From NCBI GenBank assembly GCA_947253625.1, contig CAMYAB010000001.1, positions 62,001 through 126,000 of the forward strand: DNA of 64,000 nt. The letters run 5' to 3'. This stretch comes from an uncultured Porphyromonadaceae bacterium (GTDB lineage: Bacteria; Bacteroidota; Bacteroidia; Bacteroidales; Porphyromonadaceae). Below are positions 9,117 to 18,178 of the stretch, one piece after another; position 1 is the first letter of the stretch; each line of letters begins with the position of its first letter. Below the pieces are notes generated by a model. That model ran no database searches. It worked only from the letters and a program-made list of their open reading frames with translations, and was not told the DNA's origin. Position numbers and translations under genes: made by a program.

Positions 9117-10301
9117 CTAATATAAAAAACCAAATAACCATAGTGGAATCCGGTTTTGATCTCCCACCATGATGTCATCCAATACATAGTAGGTGTCGTT
9201 TCTTGATCGAACACCGGCATGTGGTAGGGTTTTGATGTGATGTTTTCTGTCAATGACGAGGTCTGCTGAAGAGACCTCCGAGATTTCTACACTCAGTCCT
9301 GCGTTTTGCACATGAGATAGGACAAAAACCTTGCTTATATCGGCATTTGTTGGCTCGTGCGGATAAATAGCATTCAGGATATTTGTATCGTTGATGAAAA
9401 CCGAGTCGGGCTTGCGAGGAAATGTGGCTTCCCCTTTGTATAGTAAGCGGATCATACCCGCATCACTCAAGTACCTGAGGTAGTTCATGACAGTCGCACG
9501 GCTTGCACCAATGGCCTCACTGAGCTTTGTTATGTTGGGTTTGGCCTGCTTGTCCGTTGCCAAAACGTACAGAAGCTGACGGAGCTTATGTAGGTATGAA
9601 GGGTCAATCTGACGGATATATACTATATCTACCTCTAGAAGCATGTTGAGGTTCTTGACCAATAACTCACCGAATAGTGTATTATCTACTTCCGGTGGGT
9701 AATATCCTTGTGTCAGATAGGCTGGCAAGTAATCGTGCGGATGCAACTCACTCACAACCTGTGAGGCATAGTATCTGTGGTGACGGAGAAGATCCTCAAA
9801 CCTAATGGGCTTGAAGTCTAGCCCGGAGTGGTAGTTGAGAAACTCCCTGAACGAGAAGCCATGGAGATCGTATACTCTTATAATCTCTTTTAGTGCGCCA
9901 AAGTCTTCATCTAGGGTCATCACTGATGAAGTGCTAAAGACGATGGTAAGATCCGGGAGTTCTCGATGGATTTTTTCTAGGTCGCTAACCCACTGTGGGT
10001 ACTTGAATATCTGGTCTAGCAATAGGACTTTTCCCCCAGAGGCAGAGAATTCTTTGGCAAAGTCCGTCAGAGCATACACCGAGAAGTAGAAGTGGTTCAT
10101 GTTCACATAGAGAGAGGTTTCTGCCGGCCAATGCTCTTGTGCGAAGTCCAATAAAAAACGGGTTTTCCCTATGCCACGTGGTCCTCTGATGCATATCAGT
10201 CGGTCGTCGCGATCAATTTTGTCCATCAGATCACGCCGTATTACACGTTGAGGGTCTGCCCTTTTCATGCGTTTGTATGCTTTGTAGAAAGCTTCCATCA
10301 A
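9117..10301 (-). CDS. AAA_14/DUF4143-type ATPase with altered Walker B
   Basis: The 394-residue protein has the layout of the AAA_14-DUF4143 family that is frequent in Bacteroidetes: Walker A GPRGIGKT at residues 40-47, a Walker B strand VLLLD ending at Asp96, a sensor-like strand IVFSTSSV, and a C-terminal region with a winged-helix-like stretch (LSEAIGASRATVMNYLRYL). The biological role of the family is not settled. In this family the Walker B Asp is normally followed by Glu; here residue 97 is Gln (codon at 10011-10013), so ATP hydrolysis may be impaired. A near-consensus promoter precedes it. The C-terminus ends 62 bp upstream of the PFOR start. Confidence 0.8.
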   Translation of the reverse strand: MMEAFYKAYKRMKRADPQRVIRRDLMDKIDRDDRLICIRGPRGIGKTRFLLDFAQEHWPAETSLYVNMNHFYFSVYALTDFAKEFSASGGKVLLLDQIFKYPQWVSDLEKIHRELPDLTIVFSTSSVMTLDEDFGALKEIIRVYDLHGFSFREFLNYHSGLDFKPIRFEDLLRHHRYYASQVVSELHPHDYLPAYLTQGYYPPEVDNTLFGELLVKNLNMLLEVDIVYIRQIDPSYLHKLRQLLYVLATDKQAKPNITKLSEAIGASRATVMNYLRYLSDAGMIRLLYKGEATFPRKPDSVFINDTNILNAIYPHEPTNADISKVFVLSHVQNAGLSVEISEVSSADLVIDRKHHIKTLPHAGVRSRNDTYYVLDDIMVGDQNRIPLWLFGFLY

Positions 10302-10374
10302 AGTTTTTTCACCAAGTACTGCTCCATGTATATGTGGTCACTACTTTTAGGTACAGCCTATTCGTAATGCTCGC

Positions 10375-10406
10375 CAAATTTAGGTATAAGTTTTTAGTTT
10401 TGCAAA
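10375..10406 (-). promoter_or_regulatory. Bacteroidetes promoter: TTTG-N20-TAAATTTG
   Basis: On the minus strand -33 TTTG (10403-10406) and -7 TAAATTTG (10375-10382) are separated by 20 bp. This fits the Bacteroidetes primary-sigma consensus closely. It should drive the AAA ATPase gene with a 5' leader of about 65 nt. Confidence 0.7.
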
Positions 10407-10997
10407 CCATGGTTGGCAAAACTGGTTGGATGATCGGCGATTAACTTAGATTTAATGAGTGTATGAGTGATCTTCACGGCTAATTGCGATGCATAAGCTT
10501 AAAAGGGTGTGCGCTTGAGAAAATACTCCTTTTGCCCATACGTATGTTGATTTTGGACGACCTTGTACTTGAGCCTGGAAAGTAGCCTGTTTCAAAGTCG
10601 AAAGCAGTTGATTTTGTAGTGTCAGAATGTTTGAGTATAGCAACTTTGTGTTGTTTTTTATTAACATTTCTTCGGCACTTTCTCAAAGGACCTTTTATAC
10701 AGATCGTTATGTGTTTGAGTGGCTTTAAGTGGCTGTCTATCAGTTGTGTATTTGTAATGTCTTGAATCCTACTACTATGCGTCAAAGGGGGCAGATTCTC
10801 ATTTTTTTGTTTCAAAATGTTTGATAATCTTTGCGGTGAGAAGCTTGAAGAGGGGGCACTTCCGGGACTCTAAAGGCTTCTTTTTTTTGCTCAGAAAAAC
10901 TCAATAGATATTTTCGAGGACTCGCATATTCGGAGAGATTTCGGAATTGTGTGAATCGCGTTTTAATAGACAAGATAAATTAGGTATCACTCGCAAA
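10407..10997. other. Intergenic region between the AAA gene promoter and dnaA
   Basis: About 590 bp between divergent genes. No 9-mer close to the DnaA-box consensus TTATNCACA was seen in tandem, so there is no support for an origin here. It contains several short open frames on the minus strand (10452-10667, 10480-10815) without recognisable content, and poly-T tracts near 10805 and 10881. A TAATCTTTG sequence near 10825 resembles a -7 box for dnaA but has one base too many. Confidence 0.5.
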
Positions 10998-12362
10998 ATG
11001 ACCGCTGCGCTCAAGACCCAATGGGATAGATTTTTGGAAGTAGTGCAACAAAAACTTCCTGCTACGACGGACGACTACAAGCAGTGGTTCGAGCCGATCA
11101 GACCTATTAATTGGGAAAATAATGTCCTAACTATACGCGTACCTTCAACCGAGTGCTATATGCGTATTGAACAGAACTATCTAGAAGTGCTGTCTAAGGG
11201 GCTGATGGTGGCATTTGGTCGTAGTGTGCAACTTCAGTATCAGATACCTGATAATCGTCAAGTTCTTGAACCAACGGATGGAGAAAGGGTTGATATGGCC
11301 TCTTCCGAGGGAAAAGTAGAGAAAAAGGCCCCCTTTTTGACGCACCTGGATAGCCGTCTATCGTTGGATGCATTCCACGAAAGTATCTGCAACCGTCTTG
11401 CCTATTCTGCTGCAATAGGCATTATTGAGAGTCCAGGAAAGAATGCTTTCAATCCTTTGTTTGTGCACGGTGCATCCGGGGTTGGAAAAACACATATCAT
11501 GCATGCCATTGGTAACGAGATCGTTACCAGAATGCCAGATAAAAAAATTGTCTACGTGCCGGCCCAGACGTTCAAGCGTCAGTTTGTCACAGCTACCATT
11601 GTGGATAAAAATACGGACAATTTTTTTGACTATTATCAAAATATAGATGTCCTGCTGATTGACGATATTCAGGAGCTAAGTGATGCGGTTGCAACGCAAA
11701 ATGCATTCTTTCAGATATTCAACAACCTTAAGTTGCTAGGAAAGCAGATCGTTATTACGAGCGACCGATCTCCGGCAGAACTCAAAGGACTGGAAGAGAG
11801 GCTGTATACACGACTGAAGTGGGGACTTACTGTGGAAATTGGAAGGCCTGACGTACAGCTTCGGAAGATTATTCTAAGGAATAAGGTGGACGAGGCGGGT
11901 GTTGAGTTGTCTGATGATGTTTTTAATTTCATCGTTAAGCATGCCAAGGACAATGTGCGTGATCTTGAAGGAACGCTAACCTCTCTACTGGCGCATTCTC
12001 TATTTAGTGACCATCCCTTGAATCTAGAGCTTGCTAAACAAGTGATGGCTCAAACGGTTGGTATTGAAGAAAATGTACTTACGATCAGCGAGATATTGAA
12101 GGTGGTTGGAGAGTACTATAACCTTTCTAAAGATGATATTGTCGGCAGGAAGCGCACGAGAGTGGTCACGACAGCTAGGCAGGTGACCATGTATTTGGCA
12201 AAAGAGTACTCCGACGCATCACTCAAGGCAATAGGTCGAGAGTTGGGAAATAGGGATCACTCTACTGTGATCTATGGGCATAAGAGTGTCGACTCACTGA
12301 AGGCAACGGATGCAAGGCTAGCCAAAGAGCTCAATGAGATCGTTGAGTTGCTAAATATTTAG
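10998..12362 (+). CDS. dnaA: Chromosomal replication initiator DnaA
   Basis: About 454 residues. The N-terminal domain I (TQWDRFLEVVQQKLP) is followed by the AAA+ core with Walker A GASGVGKTH (about 157-165), Walker B VLLIDDIQ, and the C-terminal DNA-binding domain with the signature GNRDHSTVIYGHKSV. It binds DnaA boxes and opens oriC. The frame stays open upstream to a TTG at 10947, but ATG at 10998 matches the usual N-terminus. The gene is followed 31 bp later by mltG and not by dnaN, as is common in Bacteroidetes. No origin features were found next to it. Confidence 0.96.
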   Translation: MTAALKTQWDRFLEVVQQKLPATTDDYKQWFEPIRPINWENNVLTIRVPSTECYMRIEQNYLEVLSKGLMVAFGRSVQLQYQIPDNRQVLEPTDGERVDMASSEGKVEKKAPFLTHLDSRLSLDAFHESICNRLAYSAAIGIIESPGKNAFNPLFVHGASGVGKTHIMHAIGNEIVTRMPDKKIVYVPAQTFKRQFVTATIVDKNTDNFFDYYQNIDVLLIDDIQELSDAVATQNAFFQIFNNLKLLGKQIVITSDRSPAELKGLEERLYTRLKWGLTVEIGRPDVQLRKIILRNKVDEAGVELSDDVFNFIVKHAKDNVRDLEGTLTSLLAHSLFSDHPLNLELAKQVMAQTVGIEENVLTISEILKVVGEYYNLSKDDIVGRKRTRVVTTARQVTMYLAKEYSDASLKAIGRELGNRDHSTVIYGHKSVDSLKATDARLAKELNEIVELLNI

Positions 12363-12393
12363 CGCACCCTAGACCTATTGTCCTGCGTTTTCT

Positions 12394-13431
12394 ATGAAAA
12401 AGAGAGAAAAACTGTCTGTGCTCCCAATTGCCGGAGGGATTGCACTTCTCTCTTTGATCTTTCTGTATGCCTATAACCGATTATTTCGTTTGCCCAACTA
12501 TAATGTTGATGGTAAGGGTGGGGTGTGGGTATATGTATATCCTGGCTCTACATGGAAGTCTGTGACAGACACAATCTCTGTGTCGATGAAAGCGTCGCAC
12601 TCATTTGACTTGTATTTGTACTCGCTGACTAGATCCGCAACCTCACCCATGGTGGGTGCCTATCTAATTGGACGAAACAGTACTACTAGACAGGTGTACA
12701 ACTTACTATTCTATGGTTTACAATCACCCGTGGCTCTAACAATAGGCTCCGTGAGGCAGTCAGGATCTATGTGGAAAAATGTATCGCGACAGGTGATGTC
12801 TGATAGTCTCTCCATTGCCCGTGCTATGACAGATACCACTATGCTTCAAAAGCTGGGTATTAGCGACAGCACTGCACTCTACCACATCCTTCCAAAAACT
12901 TATGAGGTTTGTTGGTCCATTTCTCCGAACGATCTAGTCGCTCAATTGGTCAACGAATATAGTCGATTTTGGAGTGCACATCGGCAAAAGCAAGCGCAGT
13001 CGTTAAACCTAACACCTCGACAGGTAGTTGTGTTGGCTTCGATTGTTCAGGAAGAAAGTAACAAAGTTGACGAATACCCAATGATAGCAGGGTTGTATCT
13101 AAACCGGCTAGAGCGTGGCATGCCTCTTCAGGCTGATCCGACAGTCAAGTACGCTTTGCAGGATTTCAGTATTAGACGTCTACTGAAAACACACTTGAGT
13201 GTGGATAGCCCATACAATACTTACCGGATAAAGGGGTTGCCTCCAGGGCCTATACGGGTGCCAACCCAAGAGGCTATAGACGGTGTTCTCAATGCGACCA
13301 GCCATCGGTATTTATATATGTGTGCCAAGCATGACTTTAGCGGCTACCATACCTTTGCTGAGTCCTATAATGAGCATCTGAAAAACGCTGCATTGTATCA
13401 GCGTGAGCTAAATGATCGTAATATCCATTAA
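12394..13431 (+). CDS. mltG: Endolytic murein transglycosylase MltG
   Basis: 345 residues with one N-terminal membrane segment (about 12-30: VLPIAGGIALLSLIFLYAY) and a YceG/MltG domain. The conserved motif around the catalytic Glu (SIVQEESNKVDEYPMIAGLYLNRL) and the following QADPTVKYA are present, as is the final SYNEH region. MltG cleaves nascent glycan strands and helps set their length at the inner membrane. It starts 31 bp after dnaA and is probably co-transcribed. A strong hairpin follows. Confidence 0.93.
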   Translation: MKKREKLSVLPIAGGIALLSLIFLYAYNRLFRLPNYNVDGKGGVWVYVYPGSTWKSVTDTISVSMKASHSFDLYLYSLTRSATSPMVGAYLIGRNSTTRQVYNLLFYGLQSPVALTIGSVRQSGSMWKNVSRQVMSDSLSIARAMTDTTMLQKLGISDSTALYHILPKTYEVCWSISPNDLVAQLVNEYSRFWSAHRQKQAQSLNLTPRQVVVLASIVQEESNKVDEYPMIAGLYLNRLERGMPLQADPTVKYALQDFSIRRLLKTHLSVDSPYNTYRIKGLPPGPIRVPTQEAIDGVLNATSHRYLYMCAKHDFSGYHTFAESYNEHLKNAALYQRELNDRNIH

Positions 13432-13501
13432 TTAGTCATTAGTCATTAGTCTCTATGAGATATATCCTTGAATTCTGCCGAGGATAGGTGTTTGTTATTC
13501 A

Positions 13502-13547
13502 TTTTGGGGAACTTTTTTCTGAATCCTAGAGAAAAAGTTCCCCAAAA
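13502..13547 (+). terminator. Intrinsic terminator after mltG
   Basis: Perfect 16-bp arms (13502-13517, 13532-13547) with A/T ends, about 70 bp past the mltG stop. Between the stop and the hairpin is a small tandem repeat, three copies of a 7-mer TTAGTCA/T, that begins in the stop codon region. Confidence 0.85.
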
Positions 13548-13573
13548 TGTTTTACCGTTTGGTTTTTTCTGGC

Positions 13574-13581
13574 TAGATTTG
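13574..13581 (+). promoter_or_regulatory. Putative -7 element TAGATTTG for nrdD
   Basis: It matches TAnnTTTG, 57 bp before the nrdD ATG and just after the mltG terminator. The extended 13-mer TAGATTTGCGTCA recurs exactly at the promoter position of the GIN-domain gene (52316). Confidence 0.5.
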
Positions 13582-13637
13582 CGTCAGATAAAAGCAATGA
13601 AAATAACTAAGTAGATCACACAAACAATCACACGACC

Positions 13638-15845
13638 ATGATAAGGACTGTTGTAAAGCGTGACGGAAGAGTCGTAGACTTTGACGGAGAGAAGATATGT
13701 GCGGCTATCAAAAAAGCGATGGTACACACTGACCTAGGAGAAGACGAGCAATTGGCATGCTCTATTGCTAAGTATATCTGTGGTGTAGGTAAGACAGAGA
13801 TGACAGTGGAGGAGGTTCAAGATCTTGTCGAGGAAGAACTCATGAAAAGCGACCGCAGGGATGTGGCAAAAAAGTATATTGCCTACCGCGATCAGCGAAA
13901 TGTCGCAAGAAAGGCAAAGACGAAGGATATATTTTTGGAGATAATAGAGGCGAAGTCCAATGATATAACGCGAGAAAATGCCAACATGAATGCAGATACC
14001 CCTGCGGGTATGATGATGAAGTTCGCGAGCGAGACGACCAAGCCCTTTGTGGATGATTATCTGCTTTCTCCATCTTCTAAGTACGCTGTGCGAGACAACC
14101 TTCTTCATATTCACGATAAAGACTACTATCCCACACGTAGCCTGACATGCGTACAGCACCCCCTTGATCAAATACTTAAAAATGGTCTGCATGCAGGTCA
14201 TGCAGAATCACGTCCGGCAAAAAGAATTGAGACGGCTTCGGTGCTCGCTTGTATTTCTCTTGAAACAGCGCAAAATGAAATGCATGGTGGACAAGCAATT
14301 CCTGCATTTGACTTTTATTTGGCACCTTTCGTCAGGAGTAGTTTTGTTGAAGAGCTAAAAATACTTGAGCGACTAACCAATCAAGATCTATCTCACCTAT
14401 ATGATATCCAGGTCGATGACTTTGTCATCAAGGATCTTGGCACGCTAGATGGAGAAGAGCGGTTATTGCAACATGCTATCAACGAAACCGTGACACGGGT
14501 TCACCAGTCTATGGAAGCATTTATACACAACATGAATACCATTCACTCACGAGGCGGTAATCAAGTGGTGTTTAGCTCTGTCAACTATGGAACAGACACC
14601 TCTGCGGAGGGTCGTTGTATCATTCGCGAGTTGCTCAATAGCACAGAAGAGGGCGTTGGTGGCGGACAGACAGCTATCTTCCCCATACAAATATGGAAGA
14701 AAAAGAGAGGGGTGAACTATTTGCCTAGTGATCGCAACTATGACCTATACTTGCAGGCATGTAAGGTGAGTGCGCGGAGATTCTTCCCTAACTTTTTGAA
14801 TCTTGACGCCACATTCAATCAACACGAGCTTTGGCGAGCTGATGACCCCCATCGCTACTACTATGAGGTTGCAACCATGGGGTGTAGGACGCGGGTCTTC
14901 GAAAATAGATTTGGTGAAAAGACAGCTATTGGACGTGGAAACTTGTCGTTTTCAACCCTTAATCTTGTGCGATTGGCGCTAGAGTGTCGTAATGTCTCAG
15001 AGGAGCAAGAACGACTGGCTTTGTTTTTTCATAAATTGGACAATCTCCTTGATGTTACCGCTTCACAGCTCAATGACCGATTTAATTTTCAGAAGATGGC
15101 GGCACCAAAACAATTCCCCTTGTTGATGTCATCGCTTTGGGTAAATCACGACCAACTGGAGGGAGAGAAAACCATCGAGAAGGTTATCAATCAGGGAACT
15201 TTGGGGATTGGCTTTATTGGGCTCGCAGAAGCACTAAAAGCCTTGATCGGCTACCACCATGGAGAAAACGAAAAGGCCCAAAATTTGGGGCTGAGAATTA
15301 TTAGGCACATGCGTGATAGAGCCAATGAGTTCTCCGAAAAATATCAGCACAACTTTGGAATATTGGCTACTCCTGCGGAAGGCTTGGCAGGAAGGTTCAC
15401 GAAGCGCGATAAGAGAGATTATGGCGTTATTGAGGGAGTGACAGACCGCGACTACTACACCAATTCCAATCATGTCCCGGTTTACTACAAATGCAGTGCC
15501 CAGCACAAGGCAGAGATTGAAGCTCCCTATCATGAGCTGACGAGAGCCGGTCATATTTTTTATGTTGAGGTTGATGGTGACGCAGCTCACAACCCTCAGG
15601 CGATACAAAAAGTTGTAGATATGATGGATGACCTAAATATGGGGTATGCGTCAGTCAATCACACGCGAAACAGATGTTTGGATTGTGGCCATGAGGATGC
15701 CAAGAAAAGCGAAAAAGTTTGTCCTAAGTGTGGTAGTGAAAATGTAGATCGTCTGCAACGGATAACAGGGTATTTGGTAGGCACAACGGATCGATGGAAT
15801 AGCGCCAAGTTGGCAGAGCTAAATGATCGTGTGATTCATGAATAG
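13638..15845 (+). CDS. nrdD: Anaerobic ribonucleoside-triphosphate reductase
   Basis: Class III ribonucleotide reductase, 735 residues, which makes deoxynucleotides without oxygen. The N-terminal ATP-cone (residues 1-90, starting IRTVVKRDGRVVDFDGEKI) carries allosteric control. The core follows, and at the C-terminus there is a four-cysteine zinc site (CLDCG and CPKCG) and the glycyl-radical loop RITGYLVG with the radical Gly near residue 711. The start matches the ATP-cone exactly. nrdG overlaps the last 8 bases, so the two are translationally coupled. Confidence 0.97.
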   Translation: MIRTVVKRDGRVVDFDGEKICAAIKKAMVHTDLGEDEQLACSIAKYICGVGKTEMTVEEVQDLVEEELMKSDRRDVAKKYIAYRDQRNVARKAKTKDIFLEIIEAKSNDITRENANMNADTPAGMMMKFASETTKPFVDDYLLSPSSKYAVRDNLLHIHDKDYYPTRSLTCVQHPLDQILKNGLHAGHAESRPAKRIETASVLACISLETAQNEMHGGQAIPAFDFYLAPFVRSSFVEELKILERLTNQDLSHLYDIQVDDFVIKDLGTLDGEERLLQHAINETVTRVHQSMEAFIHNMNTIHSRGGNQVVFSSVNYGTDTSAEGRCIIRELLNSTEEGVGGGQTAIFPIQIWKKKRGVNYLPSDRNYDLYLQACKVSARRFFPNFLNLDATFNQHELWRADDPHRYYYEVATMGCRTRVFENRFGEKTAIGRGNLSFSTLNLVRLALECRNVSEEQERLALFFHKLDNLLDVTASQLNDRFNFQKMAAPKQFPLLMSSLWVNHDQLEGEKTIEKVINQGTLGIGFIGLAEALKALIGYHHGENEKAQNLGLRIIRHMRDRANEFSEKYQHNFGILATPAEGLAGRFTKRDKRDYGVIEGVTDRDYYTNSNHVPVYYKCSAQHKAEIEAPYHELTRAGHIFYVEVDGDAAHNPQAIQKVVDMMDDLNMGYASVNHTRNRCLDCGHEDAKKSEKVCPKCGSENVDRLQRITGYLVGTTDRWNSAKLAELNDRVIHE

Positions 15846-16341
15846 CACTTCAGAGATCCGGGTACTCGACATTCTTTTGGACACAACGGTTGATGGCCCG
15901 GGTTTTCGGACGTCTATATACTGTGCCGGATGCGCACACCACTGTTCGGAATGCCACAACCCTCAATCATGGAGTTTCTCGGGCGGTAGGCTATATACTG
16001 TCAATCAGTTGTTGCAGGTTATTTTGGATCAACGCTACGCTGATGTCACATTCTCAGGTGGTGACCCCTTTTACCAAGCACAGGGATTTGCAGAGTTGGC
16101 ACGCAAAGTCAAAATGCAGTCCCAAAAGACAATCTGGTGCTATACCGGTTTTTTATATGAAGACCTCTTGCGATTGCCGAGTGCCAAAGACTTGTTGACG
16201 TACATAGATGTACTTGTTGATGGCCCATTTGTACAAAGACTTTATGATCCCGATTTACCTTTCCGTGGGAGTTCAAATCAAAGAATCATTGATGTTCCTC
16301 GATCATTGCAAGCGGATCAAGTATTGGAGTACAATATGTAG
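15838..16341 (+). CDS. nrdG: Anaerobic ribonucleotide reductase activase NrdG
   Basis: A 167-residue radical-SAM enzyme that installs the glycyl radical on NrdD. The motif CAHHCSEC gives the CxxxCxxC of the 4Fe-4S cluster, with one extra Cys just before it (CAGC). DGPGFRTSIYCAGC and TFSGGDPFYQ are typical of NrdG. Length and gene order are normal. Two hairpins follow the stop. Confidence 0.96.
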   Translation: MNSTSEIRVLDILLDTTVDGPGFRTSIYCAGCAHHCSECHNPQSWSFSGGRLYTVNQLLQVILDQRYADVTFSGGDPFYQAQGFAELARKVKMQSQKTIWCYTGFLYEDLLRLPSAKDLLTYIDVLVDGPFVQRLYDPDLPFRGSSNQRIIDVPRSLQADQVLEYNM

Positions 16342-16345
16342 AGAA

Positions 16346-16397
16346 CATTACTCTTGGCCATGGGGATCGCGTTTTTACTCATAACACAAGAGTAATG
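16346..16397 (+). terminator. Long-loop hairpin after nrdG
   Basis: Perfect 11-bp arms (16346-16356, 16387-16397) enclose a 30-nt loop that contains a run of five T. It may be part of the termination region together with the next hairpin. Confidence 0.4.
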
Positions 16398-16405
16398 CCT
16401 TATAT

Positions 16406-16438
16406 CCACTCTAAGGGGGTTAGCCTCCCTTAGGGTGG
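16406..16438 (+). terminator. Intrinsic terminator of nrdDG
   Basis: 12-bp arms with one G-T type mismatch (left 16406-16417, right ending 16438), followed by TTTGTTTAAT. It is the second hairpin downstream of nrdG. Confidence 0.75.
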
Positions 16439-16553
16439 AGTTTGTTTAATCTACTTTTGTCCCACTAACGATTGGAAAACATTCGATTTCAGGGGTGAAA
16501 AAGTGCCTTTTGGAGGCATTGAAAATCAGACGCTTGTAGAGGACCTCAAGTGT

Positions 16554-16641
16554 CACGGATAGAAGCGATCGGTTTCACGGATAGAAGCAAAACTTTTCAC
16601 GGATAGAAGCGTTCGCATAGACGGATCAAAGATTTAGATCC
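16554..16641 (+). repeat. Array A1: four 22-bp tandem units (CACGGATAGAAGC)
   Basis: The 13-mer CACGGATAGAAGC occurs at 16554, 16576 and 16598, and a variant GACGGATCAAAGA at 16620, all exactly 22 bp apart. With the two preceding bases the unit reads as a weak dyad TTTC-N7-GAAR. The unit ends and linkers vary, so only the core is kept. A further partial copy in the opposite orientation lies at 16645-16654. The array stands about 95 bp upstream of the promoter of the hemerythrin-like gene. The same unit in the same four-copy, 22-bp layout recurs at 34622-34696. Confidence 0.9.
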
Positions 16642-16712
16642 TTTCTATCCCGTCTCAGCAACTCAAAATGTGAACCAGCCAAAAAGCGCCTCACTGGCTA
16701 GATGGTGACTGC

Positions 16713-16744
16713 TTGTCAGATGTTGGCGAAATTGACTATATTTG
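16713..16744 (+). promoter_or_regulatory. Promoter: TTG-N21-TATATTTG
   Basis: A perfect -7 box TATATTTG (16737-16744) with a TTG at 16713-16715 as a -33 candidate. Transcription from here would give a leader of about 60 nt before 16808. The remaining bases of the 16342-16807 gap hold the two nrdG hairpins and array A1. Confidence 0.55.
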
Positions 16745-16807
16745 ATATTCGACAAGACTAGAGGAGTTAAAAGGCCTCGGTATGGTTAGAACATAAGCAA
16801 TCCTTTT

Positions 16808-17551
16808 ATGACAACACAATACAGAACCTCCCCCGTTTGTGGCAAAGCTAAACGCCACTATACTCCATCGTCAAAGATGGCAGACTTACTATGTGATCAC
16901 TATTGTATTTTTCTTCTTATTTTCAACTTTGATATCAAGTTAGGCATGGGGGAAAAGACGATCAAGGAAGTCTGTCAAGAATACAACATTGATGTTGATA
17001 CATTCATCTACTTGGTTCATTTTCTCCTATGGGGAGATCTTGCCAATCATCACGCCACGGGTGGAGTTCCGCAAAAATTGGATATTCCGCTACTCATAAA
17101 GTTCTTAAAAAGGAGCCACTCCTACTTTTTAGAGTACCGCTTGCCACAGATTCGCACACGCATCCTAGATGTACTCAGTACGACTTCACAGGATGTAGAG
17201 TTTGTCATCAAGCGTTATTTTGATGAGTATGCAGAGGAAGTGAACCAACATATGTCGTATGAAAACAATGTCGTATTTCCCTATGTGGAAAATCTACTAA
17301 AGGGAGAGGCTTCACCATCCTATGCTATACAGATATTTGAACAAAAGCATGACCAGGTAGAACTTAAAATGCTTGAGCTAAAGAATATTCTCATCAAGTA
17401 CTATACCGGAGGCGATCCTCTCCGAATGAACAACGCACTGCATGAGCTATATACTTGTGGCGATGAACTGTATATACACAATGCCATTGAAGACTTGATC
17501 TTCATACCCTGTATCAAGGAGATCGAAGAGTCTGCCAGAAAGTCAAAATAA
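16808..17551 (+). CDS. Hemerythrin-like (RIC/ScdA-type) di-iron protein
   Basis: About 247 residues. The N-terminal part has a stretch like the ScdA_N/DUF542 domain (IKEVCQEYNIDVDTFIYLV). The following helices carry spaced His and Glu residues of the hemerythrin fold: ANHHATG, KRSHSYFLEYRLP, FDEYAEEVNQHMSYENNVVFPY, EQKHDQ and ELYIHNAIEDLIFIP. Proteins of this kind bind two iron atoms; ScdA/YtfE members repair nitrosylated or oxidised Fe-S clusters. The role here is inferred. ATG 16808 gives an N-terminal extension of 23 residues; ATG 16877 is an alternative. It is followed 22 bp later by a LuxR-type regulator and then hemW, suggesting a redox or heme-linked unit. Confidence 0.75.
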   Translation: MTTQYRTSPVCGKAKRHYTPSSKMADLLCDHYCIFLLIFNFDIKLGMGEKTIKEVCQEYNIDVDTFIYLVHFLLWGDLANHHATGGVPQKLDIPLLIKFLKRSHSYFLEYRLPQIRTRILDVLSTTSQDVEFVIKRYFDEYAEEVNQHMSYENNVVFPYVENLLKGEASPSYAIQIFEQKHDQVELKMLELKNILIKYYTGGDPLRMNNALHELYTCGDELYIHNAIEDLIFIPCIKEIEESARKSK

Positions 17552-17572
17552 AATCACTGACGTGGTTTCATT

Positions 17573-18160
17573 ATGGAATACGAAATTCTACTTGCGCTCC
17601 CTACTGATGATCTGAATCAACAGATGGAGCATCTTCTCAAAAAAAAGACCAATATCAAGTGCCACATAACACGTGTGACCGACCCTTACAATATCCAGGA
17701 TATCTTGAAAGAGCGTCGTCCGGAGCTTGTCCTGGTATCTCCTATCATTATCAGTGACCTAATGATCCCACTAATCAAGGAAAAAACAGGGCTCGTGAAT
17801 ACTAAGTTTGTCTCCTACTGCATCACGGTATTGGAAAAGCAGTATCAAAAAAACTTTGACGCAAAAATAGAGATTGGGGATAATCCGACTGAGATAGAGG
17901 AGCTAATAGCAGATGCACTTGCCGTGGATCTCAACCAAGATGATGAGCAAGTGCTGACCCCACGTGAACGCGAAGTGGTCATTGCTGTAGTAAAGGGGCA
18001 TACCAACAAAGAAATTGCGGAAGAGCTTTTTTTGTCCACCCATACAGTCATTACGCACAGGAGAAATATTGCCCGCAAGCTCAATATCCATAGTCCATCT
18101 GGACTAACGATTTACGCCATTATCAATAAGCTTGTAGAACTAGACGAAATCGCTAAATAA
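17573..18160 (+). CDS. LuxR-type (GerE) helix-turn-helix regulator
   Basis: 195 residues. The last 65 form a LuxR/GerE DNA-binding domain: LTPREREVVIAVVKGHTNKEIAEELFLSTHTVITHRRNIARKL is the full helix-turn-helix with its usual anchor residues (broken here only for naming). The N-terminal 120 residues look receiver-like in length but lack a clear phospho-acceptor Asp with the usual neighbours, so it may sense something else. It sits directly after the hemerythrin-like gene. Porphyromonas gingivalis has a LuxR-type regulator tied to hemin (CdhR); orthology is possible but not shown here. Confidence 0.82.
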   Translation: MEYEILLALPTDDLNQQMEHLLKKKTNIKCHITRVTDPYNIQDILKERRPELVLVSPIIISDLMIPLIKEKTGLVNTKFVSYCITVLEKQYQKNFDAKIEIGDNPTEIEELIADALAVDLNQDDEQVLTPREREVVIAVVKGHTNKEIAEELFLSTHTVITHRRNIARKLNIHSPSGLTIYAIINKLVELDEIAK

Positions 18161-18178
18161 AGAGGTTTTTGATTGCTT

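Noticed and set aside
10452..10815. Two overlapping minus-strand frames upstream of dnaA
   Set aside because: They overlap each other, lack a promoter and show no family signal.
10302..10997. Possible oriC upstream of dnaA
   Set aside because: No cluster of DnaA-box-like 9-mers was found; only single weak matches and poly-T tracts.
16554..16641. CRISPR-like array
   Set aside because: Unit period of 22 bp with 9-bp variable linkers is far too short for repeats plus spacers, and no cas gene is in the window.
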